Shown one piece after another: positions 1-8,742 of a stretch of 64,000 nt of DNA. Within the stretch, counting starts at the first letter, position 1. Every line of letters begins with the position of its first letter. The notes below the pieces were generated by a model. The model made no database searches and was not told the origin of the DNA. It saw nothing but the letters and a program-made list of their open reading frames with translations. The position numbers were made by a program, and so were the translations under genes. The stretch is from NCBI GenBank assembly GCA_041395625.1, contig JAWLAE010000001.1:496001-560000 (forward strand), read 5' to 3'. This DNA is from CADEED01 sp041395625. Its GTDB lineage: Bacteria > Pseudomonadota > Gammaproteobacteria > Steroidobacterales > Steroidobacteraceae.

Positions 1-567
1 CGCGAAGACGAGCCGAGCGTGCACCGGCGCGAGAAGTCGCTGCTGCCGCAGCCGGACCAGCGCTTTTGGGTTGTTTTCGACGAACACATGCTGGCGGCTG
101 CGGAGCCGGGCGTGAAGGGTTGGACACGGGAGGAAATCCGAGCGGCTGCGGGGTCGCAGCCGATGTTCTATCAGTCCGCTACGCTTGCCGGACTGGCGCG
201 CACCGCAGGCATCGACGCTGCAGGACTCGAATGTACTGGCAGACGTTACAACGAAGGCGTCGCGCAAGGTGTCGACATATGGGGGCGGCAGCATCTGCCT
301 ACGACGCTGTCAAAGCCGCCGTTCTACGCGATTCGCATGCAAGGCTTCGCAATCACCTCGAACGTCGGCATTGCCGTCGATGCCCGGTTGCGCGTAATCG
401 ATATCAAAGGCATGCCGATTCCCGGACTCTACGCCGTTGGTGAGGCACTCGGCCACAGCCAGATGTCCGGCCGATCCTATGTTGGTGGCATGTCGGTCAC
501 GCCAGCGCTGTCGTTAGGACGACTGCTGGGTTGGACACTGCCGCTAGGTTTGCAGCGTCGGGCTTGA
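1..567 (+). CDS. FAD_binding_2-family dehydrogenase, C-terminal part (5' end outside window)
   Basis: The reading frame is open from base 1 and ends at a TGA at 567, so this is the last ~188 residues of a longer protein. The end has the C-terminal FAD-contact pattern of the fumarate reductase/3-ketosteroid dehydrogenase flavoprotein family: PFYAIRMQGF, then TSNVGIAVD, then GLYAVGEALGHSQMSGRSY and GGMSVTPALSLGR. Members of this family carry out FAD-dependent dehydrogenation or ene reduction. The N-terminal Rossmann GxGxxG motif must lie upstream of the window. A GTG at 19 could act as a start but would leave a fragment without a nucleotide-binding site, so I treat the gene as cut by the window. 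The substrate is unknown. A full-length relative lies at 26989-28512. Confidence 0.8.
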   Translation, partial: REDEPSVHRREKSLLPQPDQRFWVVFDEHMLAAAEPGVKGWTREEIRAAAGSQPMFYQSATLAGLARTAGIDAAGLECTGRRYNEGVAQGVDIWGRQHLPTTLSKPPFYAIRMQGFAITSNVGIAVDARLRVIDIKGMPIPGLYAVGEALGHSQMSGRSYVGGMSVTPALSLGRLLGWTLPLGLQRRA

Positions 568-621
568 GCGGATGCCGTGTTGCGTTGTGTTTGCACCGCC
601 GTGAGCTAACAAGCGCGCCAC

Positions 622-2952
622 ATGGAAGCCTTCGGCAAACCTGGCATGGCGCCAACCTGGACCAGCAGCGCCAAGGATCTGGTGGGCTGTTCGCTCGGGC
701 CATCACGCCTGTGGTTCACAACCGGTTACGGAATTCTGAACGAGGTTTATTCCCCGCGGGTCGATATTCCGCAGATTCGGGACCTCGGGTTTATTGTTGC
801 GGACGATCGGGGTTTCTGGGTCGAGGTGAAGCGGCTCAATTCGTATCGGCTCAAGTTGCCGCAGGCGGGTGTACCGGCGCTCGAAATCAACCACGCGCAT
901 GAGCGCTTCAGTTTGCGTTTGCGGCTGGTACCCGACCTGCATCGCGAGGTGTTGCTTATCGAAGTGACGCTCACGGGCGAGCCAGCGCTGCGTCCCTATG
1001 CGCTACTGGCGCCACACCTGGGCGGTACCGGGCGCGACAACGTTGCGGCGGCGGGCACGCACAACGGACGGCGCGTGCTGTGGGCGGAGCGCGGCCCATT
1101 CGGTCTGGCGTTGGTAGCTGCCGATGAGGCGCAGTGCGACGCCTGGGGCGCGACCAGTGTTGGTTACGTCGGCAGCAGTGACGGCTGGCAGGACTTCAAT
1201 CGCAACGGGCGGCTCTGTTGGCGATACGAAACCGCTGGGCCCGGTAACGTGGCGCTCGTGGGCGCGCTGCCGAGGTCTGCGACGCTGGCCCTCGGGTTCG
1301 GAACCAGTCGCGAGTCTGCGGCAACGGTGGCGATTTCATCGTTGAGCCAACCGTTCGAGGCGTGTTGGCGCTCGCACGTCCAAGACTGGCGTCGCTGGCA
1401 GAAGCGGTTGCGTGCGCCGATGGACCTGCCCGCTCCTCTCAAGGAACAACTAACGACATCGGCGATGGTACTGCGAGTGCACCAGGACAAGACCTTTCCC
1501 GGCGCCATGGTCGCAAGTTTGAGTGTGCCCTGGGGAAATGCCAATGACAGTGTGGGCGGCTACCATCTCGTGTGGCCGCGCGACGTGGTGGAGAGCGCGG
1601 GCGGCTTGCTGGCGCTGGGAGCGCTGCCCGAGGCGCGTGACATCCTGCGGTACCTGATCGCCACGCAGCTGGACGGCGGCAACTGGGCGCAGAATCAGTG
1701 GTTGGGCGGCAAGCCCTTCTGGCGAGGCAGCCAGTTGGATGAAGCCGCGTTCCCGGTACTGCTCGCCGCTGCACTCGCAGAGCGCGACGCACTGGACGGT
1801 ATCGACGTGGCAACGATGGTTCGGCACGCGCTGGCCTATATTTCCCGAACCGGACCTGCCACCGAGCAGGATCGCTGGGAGGAGGATGCCGGCATCAATG
1901 CCTTCACAGTGGCTACCTGTATCGCGGCGCTCGTCTGTGGCGCGCGGTGGTTAGCGGAGCCGGCGCGCGGCTGGGCGCTAAGAATTGCAGATGACTGGAA
2001 TGCGCGTATCGAAGACTGGACCGCCGTGCAGGGTACAGCGCTGGCAACCGCACACGGCGTCGATGGCTACTACGTGCGCATCGCGCCGCCGGCCGGATTG
2101 GACGGTCTTGAGCATCTGGAACGGATCCTGGCGATCAAGAATCGGATCCGCGACCCGGGTCTGGCTGCTGAGGATCAGCTTGCGACTGACTTCCTGCAGC
2201 TGGTGCGCCTTGGTTTGCGCGATCCCAACGATCCGTTGATCGTCGACACGCTCAAGGTCGTTGACGCCATGCTGAAGGTCGACACGCCGTCCGGCCCCGC
2301 CTGGCATCGCTATAACGGTGATGGCTACGGCGAGCACGAAAACGGTGAACCGTTCGACGGCAGCGGTATCGGGCGTGCCTGGCCATTGCTGACCGGTGAG
2401 CGTGGCCATTACGAACTTGCGGCAGGTCGCGACCCCACCCCATACCTGACCGCGATGAACGGGATGGTCGGTCGTGCTGGTCTGATTCCAGAGCAGATCT
2501 GGGATACCGAGTCGCCGCCTCACTCGTCGCTCAGCCTGGGCAAACCATCGGGGTCGGCCATGCCGCTGGTGTGGGCACATGCCGAGTTCATCAAGCTGAT
2601 AGCCAGTCGCGCACTCGGACGCCCGTTCGATCGGCCCGACGCTGTTTGGCAGCGCTACGGCGGCCGTCGCCCGCACCCGACCGATGCGATTTGGTCAGCG
2701 AGCGCGCCGATCGCGCGACTGCAGGTGGGGCAAGCGCTCTGGCTATGCCTGCCGCACTGCGCAAAGATCCACTTCAGCACTAATAACTGGCATGACGTTG
2801 CCGACATCGGCACTGTTGATAGCGGGCTGACCGTGCACGTCGCGCAGCTGCCGACGGCGGGTCTGCGCGTCGGCGATCGCATCGACTTTACGTTTTATCG
2901 GCCTGACAGCGACACCTGGAGCAACCGCAACTATTCCATCGCAGTGGTCTGA
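622..2952 (+). CDS. Glucoamylase-type GH15 glycoside hydrolase
   Basis: 776 aa. Glucoamylases release glucose from the non-reducing ends of alpha-glucans. The N-terminal ~270 residues look like the beta-sandwich domain of bacterial glucoamylases/glucodextranases (GYGILNEVYSPRVD near the start). The (alpha/alpha)6 catalytic domain follows, with GGYHLVWPRDVVES, the general-acid segment RWEEDAGINAFT and the general-base region GLIPEQIWDTESPP. The length fits the bacterial two-domain type. The ATG at 622 comes 54 bases after the previous stop. No signal peptide is seen, so the protein may be cytoplasmic and act on storage glucan. The neighbour zwf, on the other strand, would use glucose 6-phosphate; the functional link is inferred. 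Confidence 0.9.
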   Translation: MEAFGKPGMAPTWTSSAKDLVGCSLGPSRLWFTTGYGILNEVYSPRVDIPQIRDLGFIVADDRGFWVEVKRLNSYRLKLPQAGVPALEINHAHERFSLRLRLVPDLHREVLLIEVTLTGEPALRPYALLAPHLGGTGRDNVAAAGTHNGRRVLWAERGPFGLALVAADEAQCDAWGATSVGYVGSSDGWQDFNRNGRLCWRYETAGPGNVALVGALPRSATLALGFGTSRESAATVAISSLSQPFEACWRSHVQDWRRWQKRLRAPMDLPAPLKEQLTTSAMVLRVHQDKTFPGAMVASLSVPWGNANDSVGGYHLVWPRDVVESAGGLLALGALPEARDILRYLIATQLDGGNWAQNQWLGGKPFWRGSQLDEAAFPVLLAAALAERDALDGIDVATMVRHALAYISRTGPATEQDRWEEDAGINAFTVATCIAALVCGARWLAEPARGWALRIADDWNARIEDWTAVQGTALATAHGVDGYYVRIAPPAGLDGLEHLERILAIKNRIRDPGLAAEDQLATDFLQLVRLGLRDPNDPLIVDTLKVVDAMLKVDTPSGPAWHRYNGDGYGEHENGEPFDGSGIGRAWPLLTGERGHYELAAGRDPTPYLTAMNGMVGRAGLIPEQIWDTESPPHSSLSLGKPSGSAMPLVWAHAEFIKLIASRALGRPFDRPDAVWQRYGGRRPHPTDAIWSASAPIARLQVGQALWLCLPHCAKIHFSTNNWHDVADIGTVDSGLTVHVAQLPTAGLRVGDRIDFTFYRPDSDTWSNRNYSIAVV

Positions 2953-3048
2953 ATGGCCAACTACATCCCTCTAGGATTCATGCTGCCGCGGATCCCACAA
3001 GCGAAATCCGCCGACGAATTGGGGCTGACGCTTCATGTCATCGCGCCG

Positions 3049-4476
3049 TCAGCTCGCCGTGTCGGCAGCGCTGCCAGGGTTGTGCCAGCCGCCGTGTGCG
3101 GCAATCAAAGCGTCCGCCTCGGCAGGTCCCCAGCTGCCGCGCGGATAGCGCACGCAGCCGTGGTGCTGCGTCAGGATCGGTTCAACCACCGCCCAGGCGG
3201 CTTCGATCGAGTCCTCGCGTGCGAACAGCGCACCGTCGCCGCCCATGGCGTCTGCCAGCAGGCGTTCGTACGGCTGTTCCGCTTGCGCTTGTTCGTCCGA
3301 CAGAAAGAGCTCGCGCTGCTCGCCGACGAATTCCTTGCCGGCAAGCTTGACGCGCGCGGCAATAGCCACAGCGGATCGCGGCGAGAGTCGGAAGCGCACG
3401 TAGTTAGTACGGCCGCCTGCCGGTGCTGAATCCGCGAATAGCTGTTGAGGTGGCGCCCGCAACTCCACCAACACTTCCGCGGCGGTCTCGGCCAAGCACT
3501 TGCCCGAACGTAGATACCAGGGTACGCCCTGCCACCGCCACGAATCAATAAAGAGCCGCAGCGCGCAGTACGTCTCCACGTCGGAATCCGGCGCAACGCC
3601 GGGCTCCCCGCGGTAACCTGCGTACTGGCCGCGTACGACATCATCGGACCGCAGCGATCGCATTGCCTGAAATACCTTGGCCTTCTCCACATGCACGGCC
3701 CCGAAGCCGCGCAATGCCGGAGGTTCCATCGCCAGCAGCGCGACGATCTGAAACAGGTGATTCTGAATGACATCGCGCAGACAGCCCGCACTCTCGTAGA
3801 ACGCTCCGCGCGTCTCGACGCCAAAACTCTCGGCCAATGTGATCTGCACACTGGCAACGCAGTTGCGATTCCAGACGGGCTCGAGAAAGGAATTGGCGAA
3901 GCGAAAATACAGAATATTCATGATCGCTTCCTTGCCGAGGAAATGATCGATCCGAAAGATCGAGTCCTCGTCGAAAGCTGAGCGCGCAATCCCATTCAGT
4001 TCACGTGCCGACGCGAGGTCGCGGCCGAACGGCTTCTCCACGACCAGCCGCGCGTGCTCTGCCAAACCCGTCGCCTTGAGCTTCTCGATGACGGTGCCGA
4101 ATAGTGCCGGCGGAATCGCAAGATAATGGGTCGGACGTGTCGCAGTACCTAACGATTGCTTCAACGCATCGAACGTCGCCGAGTCGTGGTAATCACCATC
4201 CACATAACGCAATGCCGCCAGCAATCTCGCGAGCGCTTGCGGATCGTCGAGCGTGCCGCTTTTCTCGATACTGTCGGTGGCACGCTCGCGCAATTCCGCC
4301 AAGCTCCATTTCGAGAACGCCACACCGATCACCGGTACCTGCAACACCCCTCGCTTGGTCATCGCATAGAGCGCCGGAAAGATCATCTTGTGCGCAAGGT
4401 CGCCCGTGGCGCCAAACACCACCAGTGCGTCGGCTCGTTCGGCCGAGATGGTCTTATGTGCGGGTCGTTCATCCAT
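3049..4476 (-). CDS. zwf: Glucose-6-phosphate 1-dehydrogenase
   Basis: 475 aa from the ATG at 4476. The enzyme oxidises glucose 6-phosphate to 6-phosphogluconolactone with NAD(P)+, the entry to the pentose phosphate and Entner-Doudoroff routes, in the cytoplasm. Visible motifs are the N-terminal dinucleotide fold VVFGATGDLAHKMIFPAL, the substrate-loop EKPFGRD and the family signature RIDHFLGKEAIMNIL with its catalytic His. A TTG at 4527 would add 17 residues, but they match nothing in the family, so the ATG start is preferred. No strong ribosome-binding site is seen at either. The gene is convergent with the glucoamylase, 96 bases apart, and no edd, pgl or eda gene sits beside it here. Confidence 0.95.
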   Translation of the reverse strand: MDERPAHKTISAERADALVVFGATGDLAHKMIFPALYAMTKRGVLQVPVIGVAFSKWSLAELRERATDSIEKSGTLDDPQALARLLAALRYVDGDYHDSATFDALKQSLGTATRPTHYLAIPPALFGTVIEKLKATGLAEHARLVVEKPFGRDLASARELNGIARSAFDEDSIFRIDHFLGKEAIMNILYFRFANSFLEPVWNRNCVASVQITLAESFGVETRGAFYESAGCLRDVIQNHLFQIVALLAMEPPALRGFGAVHVEKAKVFQAMRSLRSDDVVRGQYAGYRGEPGVAPDSDVETYCALRLFIDSWRWQGVPWYLRSGKCLAETAAEVLVELRAPPQQLFADSAPAGGRTNYVRFRLSPRSAVAIAARVKLAGKEFVGEQRELFLSDEQAQAEQPYERLLADAMGGDGALFAREDSIEAAWAVVEPILTQHHGCVRYPRGSWGPAEADALIAAHGGWHNPGSAADTAS

Positions 4477-4603
4477 CAGCGGTGAAGTGTACGACGTGCG
4501 ATCATGCGTTGCATCGTACTCTGCCAAACGGTCAGGGTTCTCCCAGCGGGTCGATCAGGACCGAGCGGACGCCGCGACGTCTCAGCTGCGTGCCGGGGCG
4601 CAC

Positions 4604-5947
4604 TCAGCGCGGCAATGTCACCAGTACTTCCAGCCCACCCAGCGTCGCTGAGCGTGCGACGTGCAAGTCAGCGCCGTGCGCTCGTACGATGCGTTCAATG
4701 ATCGACCAGCCGAGGCCGCTGCCGCTTGCCTCGTTGCCGATGCCACGAAAGAAGCGCTCACCCAGTCTTTGAATATCCGCCTCCGCCATTGCCGGGCCGC
4801 TGTCCTCGACTTTGAGTTGTAGGCGCTCGCCCACTTTGCCGACGCCTACATTCACCGTCGCATCGTCGGGACTGTAGCGGATAGCGTTGTCCACCAGGTT
4901 GCGAACCAGTATGGCTAACAATGCATCGTCACCCTGGGTCATACAGGACAGGGGAGCGTCGACCGAGATCGTTTGGCCGCGTCGAATCGCGTGTGATGCG
5001 ATGTCGGCGACTACCTGTCTCACCACGACGGCGACGTCGACTGTCCGCAACGGCGGTGCAATGTCCGATTCCAGCCTGGACAACGTCAGCAATTGCTCGA
5101 CCAACCGGATTGCACGGTCGCAGCCTGCAAGCGTGGCCTGCAGCGAGCGCGAGACCTGCGGATCTGAGCTGCCGGCCAGCGCCACCTGTGCTTGTGCGCG
5201 AATCGCTGCGATTGGCGTGCGCAGCTCGTGCGCAGCATCGGCAGTAAAACGCCGTTCAGACTCCATGAGTGCACTGATGCGTTGTAGTAGACCATTCAGC
5301 GCGCTAACCATCGGCGCCATTTCTGCGGGAGCACTCTCGATCATGATCGGATGCAAGTCATGCGGTCGCCTGTCGACGAGCGCGACGCGCAGGTTTCGCA
5401 AAGGCAGCATGCCGCTTCGCACGGCCCACCATATTGCGAGTGCCAGCATCGGCAGCGCTGCTGCCATAGGCCACAGCGTGCTGCGCAACACTGCCCACAG
5501 AATCGAGTATCGCGAGGTCGCCTGTTCACCGACGAATACCTGTACGTCGCTCTCGCTGCCGCGCGTCGCGAACACGCGCCACGGCGTGCCATCTATCTGT
5601 ACCGTGCTGAATCCGTTCTTGAAGTGGCTGTTGTCGCGCATCATGGGTTGCGCGGGGGCATTGGCTGAACGCAGCGCGAGCCGTCCTTCGTGAAAGACCT
5701 GAAAGGCTACTTTCGGCGCATAGCGATGCAAGGTCGGCGCATCCTGTGCCACGTCGTCATCGTCGAGTTCTGGAATCTGCTGTACCACCAGCAATGCCGC
5801 TGCCTGCGCGAGGTGACCGTCGAGCAACTCGCCGAGCTCGTGCCTGACGTCGAACCACGTAAGTGCGGCGGTGACTAGCCACACGAGCGTTACCATACCC
5901 AGCACCAGCGCCAGCAAGCGTGCCTGCAATGATGCGAACAACGTCAT
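4604..5947 (-). CDS. Sensor histidine kinase, QseC/PmrB-like
   Basis: 447 aa inner-membrane kinase. It has a transmembrane segment near residues 8-30, a periplasmic region of ~120 residues and a second membrane segment (AALPMLALAIWWAV). A HAMP-like linker leads to the dimerisation box with phospho-acceptor His (AAHELRTPIAAI), the N box (LVRNLVDNAIRYSP) and the G box (GSGLGWSIIERIV). It would autophosphorylate and pass phosphate to the response regulator encoded just upstream; the two genes overlap by 4 bases (ATGA). In the family this pair often sits behind DUF1924, diheme cytochrome c and cytochrome b genes, as it does here. The signal is unknown; the redox gene context suggests an envelope or respiratory cue. 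Confidence 0.9.
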   Translation of the reverse strand: MTLFASLQARLLALVLGMVTLVWLVTAALTWFDVRHELGELLDGHLAQAAALLVVQQIPELDDDDVAQDAPTLHRYAPKVAFQVFHEGRLALRSANAPAQPMMRDNSHFKNGFSTVQIDGTPWRVFATRGSESDVQVFVGEQATSRYSILWAVLRSTLWPMAAALPMLALAIWWAVRSGMLPLRNLRVALVDRRPHDLHPIMIESAPAEMAPMVSALNGLLQRISALMESERRFTADAAHELRTPIAAIRAQAQVALAGSSDPQVSRSLQATLAGCDRAIRLVEQLLTLSRLESDIAPPLRTVDVAVVVRQVVADIASHAIRRGQTISVDAPLSCMTQGDDALLAILVRNLVDNAIRYSPDDATVNVGVGKVGERLQLKVEDSGPAMAEADIQRLGERFFRGIGNEASGSGLGWSIIERIVRAHGADLHVARSATLGGLEVLVTLPR

Positions 5948-6615
5948 GCGCGCCTTTTCTCACGTGACACGATGTATCCCACGCCGCGTACAGTGTGTAT
6001 GAAGTTGTTACCGAGTTTGCGCCGCAAGTGATGGACATGCACTTCGATTGCGTTGCTCTCCACTTCCTGGCCCCAGCTGTAGAGCTGTTGCTCCAGTTGG
6101 ACGCGCGACAGCACGCGGCCGGCGTTGAGCATCAACGCGTGCAACAAGTCAAACTCGCGTGCCGACAGTGTCACTGACTGCCCGGCGCGTTGCACTGAAC
6201 GGGCCGCGGGGTCGAGCACGACATCCTGCGTTGTGAGCGTTTCTCTGGGCTGCCCGTGTGCACGCCGTACCAACGCGCGCAGACGTGCTGCCAATTCGTG
6301 GAGGTCCACCGGCTTCACCACGTAGTCGTCCGCGCCTATGTCGAGACCGCGCACGCGGTCCGAGACTGCATCGCGAGCTGTTAGCACCAGCACAGGCGTG
6401 CTGATCGCGGCGCGTCGCACGGCGGCCAGCACGGCCATGCCATCCTTGCGCGGCAATCCCAGATCAAGAACCACGGCCGCGTAAGGCTCGGCGCGCATCT
6501 CGCGCTCGGCAGTATCACCGTCACGCACCCAGTCCACCTGAAAGCCAAGTTGGCGCAGGCCGGTGCGTAGTCCGTCGCCCAACAGGGGATCGTCTTCTGC
6601 TAACAGGATGCGCAT
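5944..6615 (-). CDS. OmpR-family response regulator, QseB/PmrA-like
   Basis: 223 aa. The receiver domain (residues ~1-115) has the acidic pair AEDD, phospho-acceptor Asp51 in VVLDLGLP and the K of VVKPVDLHEL. A C-terminal winged-helix DNA-binding domain follows (LSAREFDLLHALMLNAGRV, then VHHLRRKLG and TVRGVGYIV). It is translationally coupled to the kinase at 4604-5947 and starts 31 bases after the cytochrome b stop, so the five genes probably form one transcript. A CTTATG-N5-CTTAAG element in front of the first gene resembles the direct-repeat box of this regulator subfamily, suggesting autoregulation. Confidence 0.92.
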   Translation of the reverse strand: MRILLAEDDPLLGDGLRTGLRQLGFQVDWVRDGDTAEREMRAEPYAAVVLDLGLPRKDGMAVLAAVRRAAISTPVLVLTARDAVSDRVRGLDIGADDYVVKPVDLHELAARLRALVRRAHGQPRETLTTQDVVLDPAARSVQRAGQSVTLSAREFDLLHALMLNAGRVLSRVQLEQQLYSWGQEVESNAIEVHVHHLRRKLGNNFIHTVRGVGYIVSREKRRA

Positions 6616-6646
6616 TTGGGTACCGCGTCAACGCCCGCCACGGCAG

Positions 6647-7378
6647 TTATTCGTTTCGATGAGGCTCATGGTGCTCAAGCCCGATCACTGCCACCGCGTT
6701 ATTCGTGCCGGCTGCGGGCGAATCGCGCCACTGCAGCCACCAAAAGCCCAGTACGCACGCCAGCACGATCGCCGCAACGGCGCTCCACGCGCGTTGCGCG
6801 CCTTCCTCTGGCTGACCCTGCTTGCGACCGTGAATCATTGCGCCAATGAGATTCTCCCGATGCAACCAGCTGCTGAGGAGCACCCCTGCGACATGTACGC
6901 CTACCACGATGAGCATGAACGTGGCGGCGCCTTCATGCAAATCCTCGAGCCAGCCACCGCCAAGATCGTTGTAAGTGGCCCAGCCCGATGTGGCGATCAT
7001 CGCGGTCAGCGTGAGCATCAGGACAATTGCGACGGCGCCCAACGGATTGTGGCCAGTGCAATGGGCCGATTGTCCGCGCAGCAGCGCGCCGATATAGCTC
7101 AGTACGGCACGTGGCCCGCGCACCCAGTTCGAAAATCGAGCGGGGCGTGTGCCGAGCAGGCCCCATAGCAAACGAAACGCGACCAGTCCGGCCATCGTAT
7201 AGCCCAGCGTTACGTGCACCAACCGCCAGCGTTCGCTTTCCGCGGTAATCCACGCGCCCGTAAAGCTCAAGACCATCAGCCAATGGAACAGCCTGACGGG
7301 CAGATCCCAAACCAGAATCGGTTCGGTGTCTGGTTTGCGACGCGTCGCGTCAGCGAGGAATTCGGACGTTGCGCTCAT
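6647..7378 (-). CDS. Cytochrome b561-like membrane diheme cytochrome b (PF01292 type)
   Basis: 243 aa with four to five hydrophobic segments. The pattern is that of Ni/Fe-hydrogenase-type b cytochromes: VRLFHWLMVLSF with the first haem-ligand His, then HVTLGYTMAG, and later DLHEGAATFMLIVVGVHVAGV with candidate axial histidines. Such subunits carry electrons between the quinone pool and periplasmic c-type cytochromes. The start codon at 7378 has a good AGGAG site 6-7 bases upstream and overlaps the end of the diheme cytochrome gene by 29 bases, which implies translational coupling. The electron donor and acceptor are not known. Confidence 0.88.
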   Translation of the reverse strand: MSATSEFLADATRRKPDTEPILVWDLPVRLFHWLMVLSFTGAWITAESERWRLVHVTLGYTMAGLVAFRLLWGLLGTRPARFSNWVRGPRAVLSYIGALLRGQSAHCTGHNPLGAVAIVLMLTLTAMIATSGWATYNDLGGGWLEDLHEGAATFMLIVVGVHVAGVLLSSWLHRENLIGAMIHGRKQGQPEEGAQRAWSAVAAIVLACVLGFWWLQWRDSPAAGTNNAVAVIGLEHHEPHRNE

Positions 7379-7838
7379 TGAAGTCTCCTTTTTTAGCTTG
7401 TGTATGGCACGCCCCGCAGTTGGCGGGGCTTCTCACTGCGGGGCGTTGCCAGATGGCAGCGGGAATTTCATCGTGTTCGCGGAGGAACCATTGGGATTGC
7501 GTGATGCGATCATCTGGCGGTGGCTCACGCATCCGCTTGTCAGTGCTACCGTTCGCGTTCAGCCAGGTTGAGATTGCTGCGGCGGTGACGACATCCAGCG
7601 ATGCATCGCTGCCGAAGTGGTTTGACAGGTTGTCCATGATCCGTTGCCACGAGACCGACGGTAGCAACTGCGGTGGATAGGCGACGTGGCACGCAGAGCA
7701 CTCCTGTTGGAATAGCGGCAATGGTGGTTCGTGCGGCCTGCGGCGGCTGTCATCGGCCGTCGCAAACGACGACACGCCGAGACCGACCGCGAAGCTGCAG
7801 AGCATGATGGCAACGATGTGCCTCGCAAAATTCTGCAT
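7350..7838 (-). CDS. Periplasmic diheme cytochrome c (Dhc family)
   Basis: 162 aa from the ATG at 7838. That start is chosen for its GGAG site at 7847-7850 and because it begins directly at the signal peptide; an upstream ATG at 7865 would add nine residues and bury the signal. The signal peptide covers about residues 1-28. Two haem-binding motifs are seen, CSACH at 47-51 in the context HVAYPPQLLP, and CGACH at 141-145 near the C-terminus. This spacing and the segment WFLREHDEIP are typical of the DHC family. It probably shuttles electrons with the cytochrome b and DUF1924 partners. The gap to the DUF1924 stop is 33 bases. Confidence 0.9.
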   Translation of the reverse strand: MQNFARHIVAIMLCSFAVGLGVSSFATADDSRRRPHEPPLPLFQQECSACHVAYPPQLLPSVSWQRIMDNLSNHFGSDASLDVVTAAAISTWLNANGSTDKRMREPPPDDRITQSQWFLREHDEIPAAIWQRPAVRSPANCGACHTQAKKGDFNERNVRIPR

Positions 7839-7871
7839 AGGGATTTCTCCAGTGAAAATGCGCATAGGTAA

Positions 7872-8285
7872 CTACGGCTCGAGAGTGAGTAGCCAACTCA
7901 GCACGTCTGCTTTCTCTGCCAATGTGCACTCGCGTCCGACTACGTCGTTGCAATTGCGCCGAAACCACTTCTCTGTCTTGGCTGCTTCGACAAAGCGGTC
8001 GGGATTCGCTGCAGGTGCGAGGGGCGCGATGGGCTTACCCGTGGCCATATGCTTGCCGCGCTGCACTGGCTTGGCGCCGTGGCACGACGCGCAAGACCAA
8101 TCCTTGCCGTGCGTCACGTTGAAGAACTGCTGCCCCCGCAAAGCGGATGGCGTCATGCTTGCCTGACCCGTGTAGCTCGCCAGTAGCTGATCTGGTGTCG
8201 CGGCAACAGCAGCGGCAACGGCCGACAGTAACGTTGCCGCGGCAAATATGCCGGTAACTAGTCGGGACAGTGGTTTGTGTTTCAT
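7872..8285 (-). CDS. DUF1924 monoheme cytochrome c
   Basis: 137 aa from the ATG at 8285, with a GGAG site at 8291-8294. A longer open frame runs to 8660 but its extra ~125 residues look non-coding. There is a signal peptide (residues ~1-29, ending AAAVAA), then RGQQFFNVTHGKDWSCASCHG with the haem motif CASCH at 65-69, and a C-terminal FRRNCNDVVGRECTLAEKADVLSWLL typical of DUF1924. It is the first gene of the five-gene redox/two-component operon. Periplasmic location is predicted; the exact electron-transfer role of the family is not established. Confidence 0.88.
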   Translation of the reverse strand: MKHKPLSRLVTGIFAAATLLSAVAAAVAATPDQLLASYTGQASMTPSALRGQQFFNVTHGKDWSCASCHGAKPVQRGKHMATGKPIAPLAPAANPDRFVEAAKTEKWFRRNCNDVVGRECTLAEKADVLSWLLTLEP

Positions 8286-8328
8286 GACAGCTCCTTTGTC
8301 TGGTGTGCTGCCATCTTGAAGCGTTGAA

Positions 8329-8345
8329 CTTATGGTTTTCTTAAG
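8329..8345 (+). promoter_or_regulatory. PmrA/QseB-like box upstream of the DUF1924 operon
   Basis: CTTATG, five bases, CTTAAG. This matches the PmrA/QseB half-site pattern YTTAAK-N5-YTTAAK with one mismatch. It lies 44 bases upstream of the first gene of an operon that encodes a regulator of this subfamily. As written the repeat faces the plus strand, while the operon is on the minus strand; the CTTAAG half is self-complementary, so orientation is not decisive. Confidence 0.45.
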
Positions 8346-8638
8346 ACGGTGGCGCCAATCAACCGCGGTTATTCGCTTGTCTCTCGCCGCTACCTCGGGC
8401 GAGCCAGCGACCAACGGTATCGTCCAAGGCGACGCGACGGCGTAGCACAGTGTCGTTTCCAGCGCCAATTGGTAGAGCATTCCCGGCGCTGTGGTTGTGG
8501 TGCAACAATCGTTGTCCACCGAGATCGCAGCGCGTGGCACTGCCTCTGCACGGCCGGCTGCGCGCAATTGGCAGCAGCAATTCCGTTGGAGTCCGCCCTT
8601 TTGACGTGCTGTTTGACGCCGATCAAGGCGAGCGTCGG

Positions 8639-8656
8639 GGTTTGTCCGTACAAACC
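8639..8656. promoter_or_regulatory. 18-base palindromic operator candidate upstream of TBDR 1
   Basis: GGTTTGT and ACAAACC are perfect inverted repeats separated by four bases (ccgt). The element is 86 bases before the TBDR start. No T-rich tract follows, so it reads as a protein-binding site rather than a terminator. The regulator is unknown. Confidence 0.4.
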
Positions 8657-8742
8657 ACACTCGTTTACAGGATCGCGATGGTAGATCCTATGTCGTCCAC
8701 TATGCGTTGTGTTGACGCAACAAATGATTCTCAGGAGAACTG

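Larger units (their letters stand above)
8286..8742. other. Divergent intergenic region, 457 bases, no gene
   Basis: This region lies between the redox operon (minus) and TBDR 1 (plus). Open frames through it are shadows without protein character. It holds the PmrA-like box at 8329-8345, an 18-base palindrome at 8639-8656 and a short palindrome (TGTTG-acg-CAACA) at 8710-8722 close to the TBDR start. Promoters for both directions are expected here, but I cannot assign -35/-10 pairs with confidence. Confidence 0.6.

Noticed and set aside
1978..2676. 232-codon minus-strand frame inside the glucoamylase gene
   Set aside because: Antisense shadow of a GH15 gene with intact catalytic motifs.
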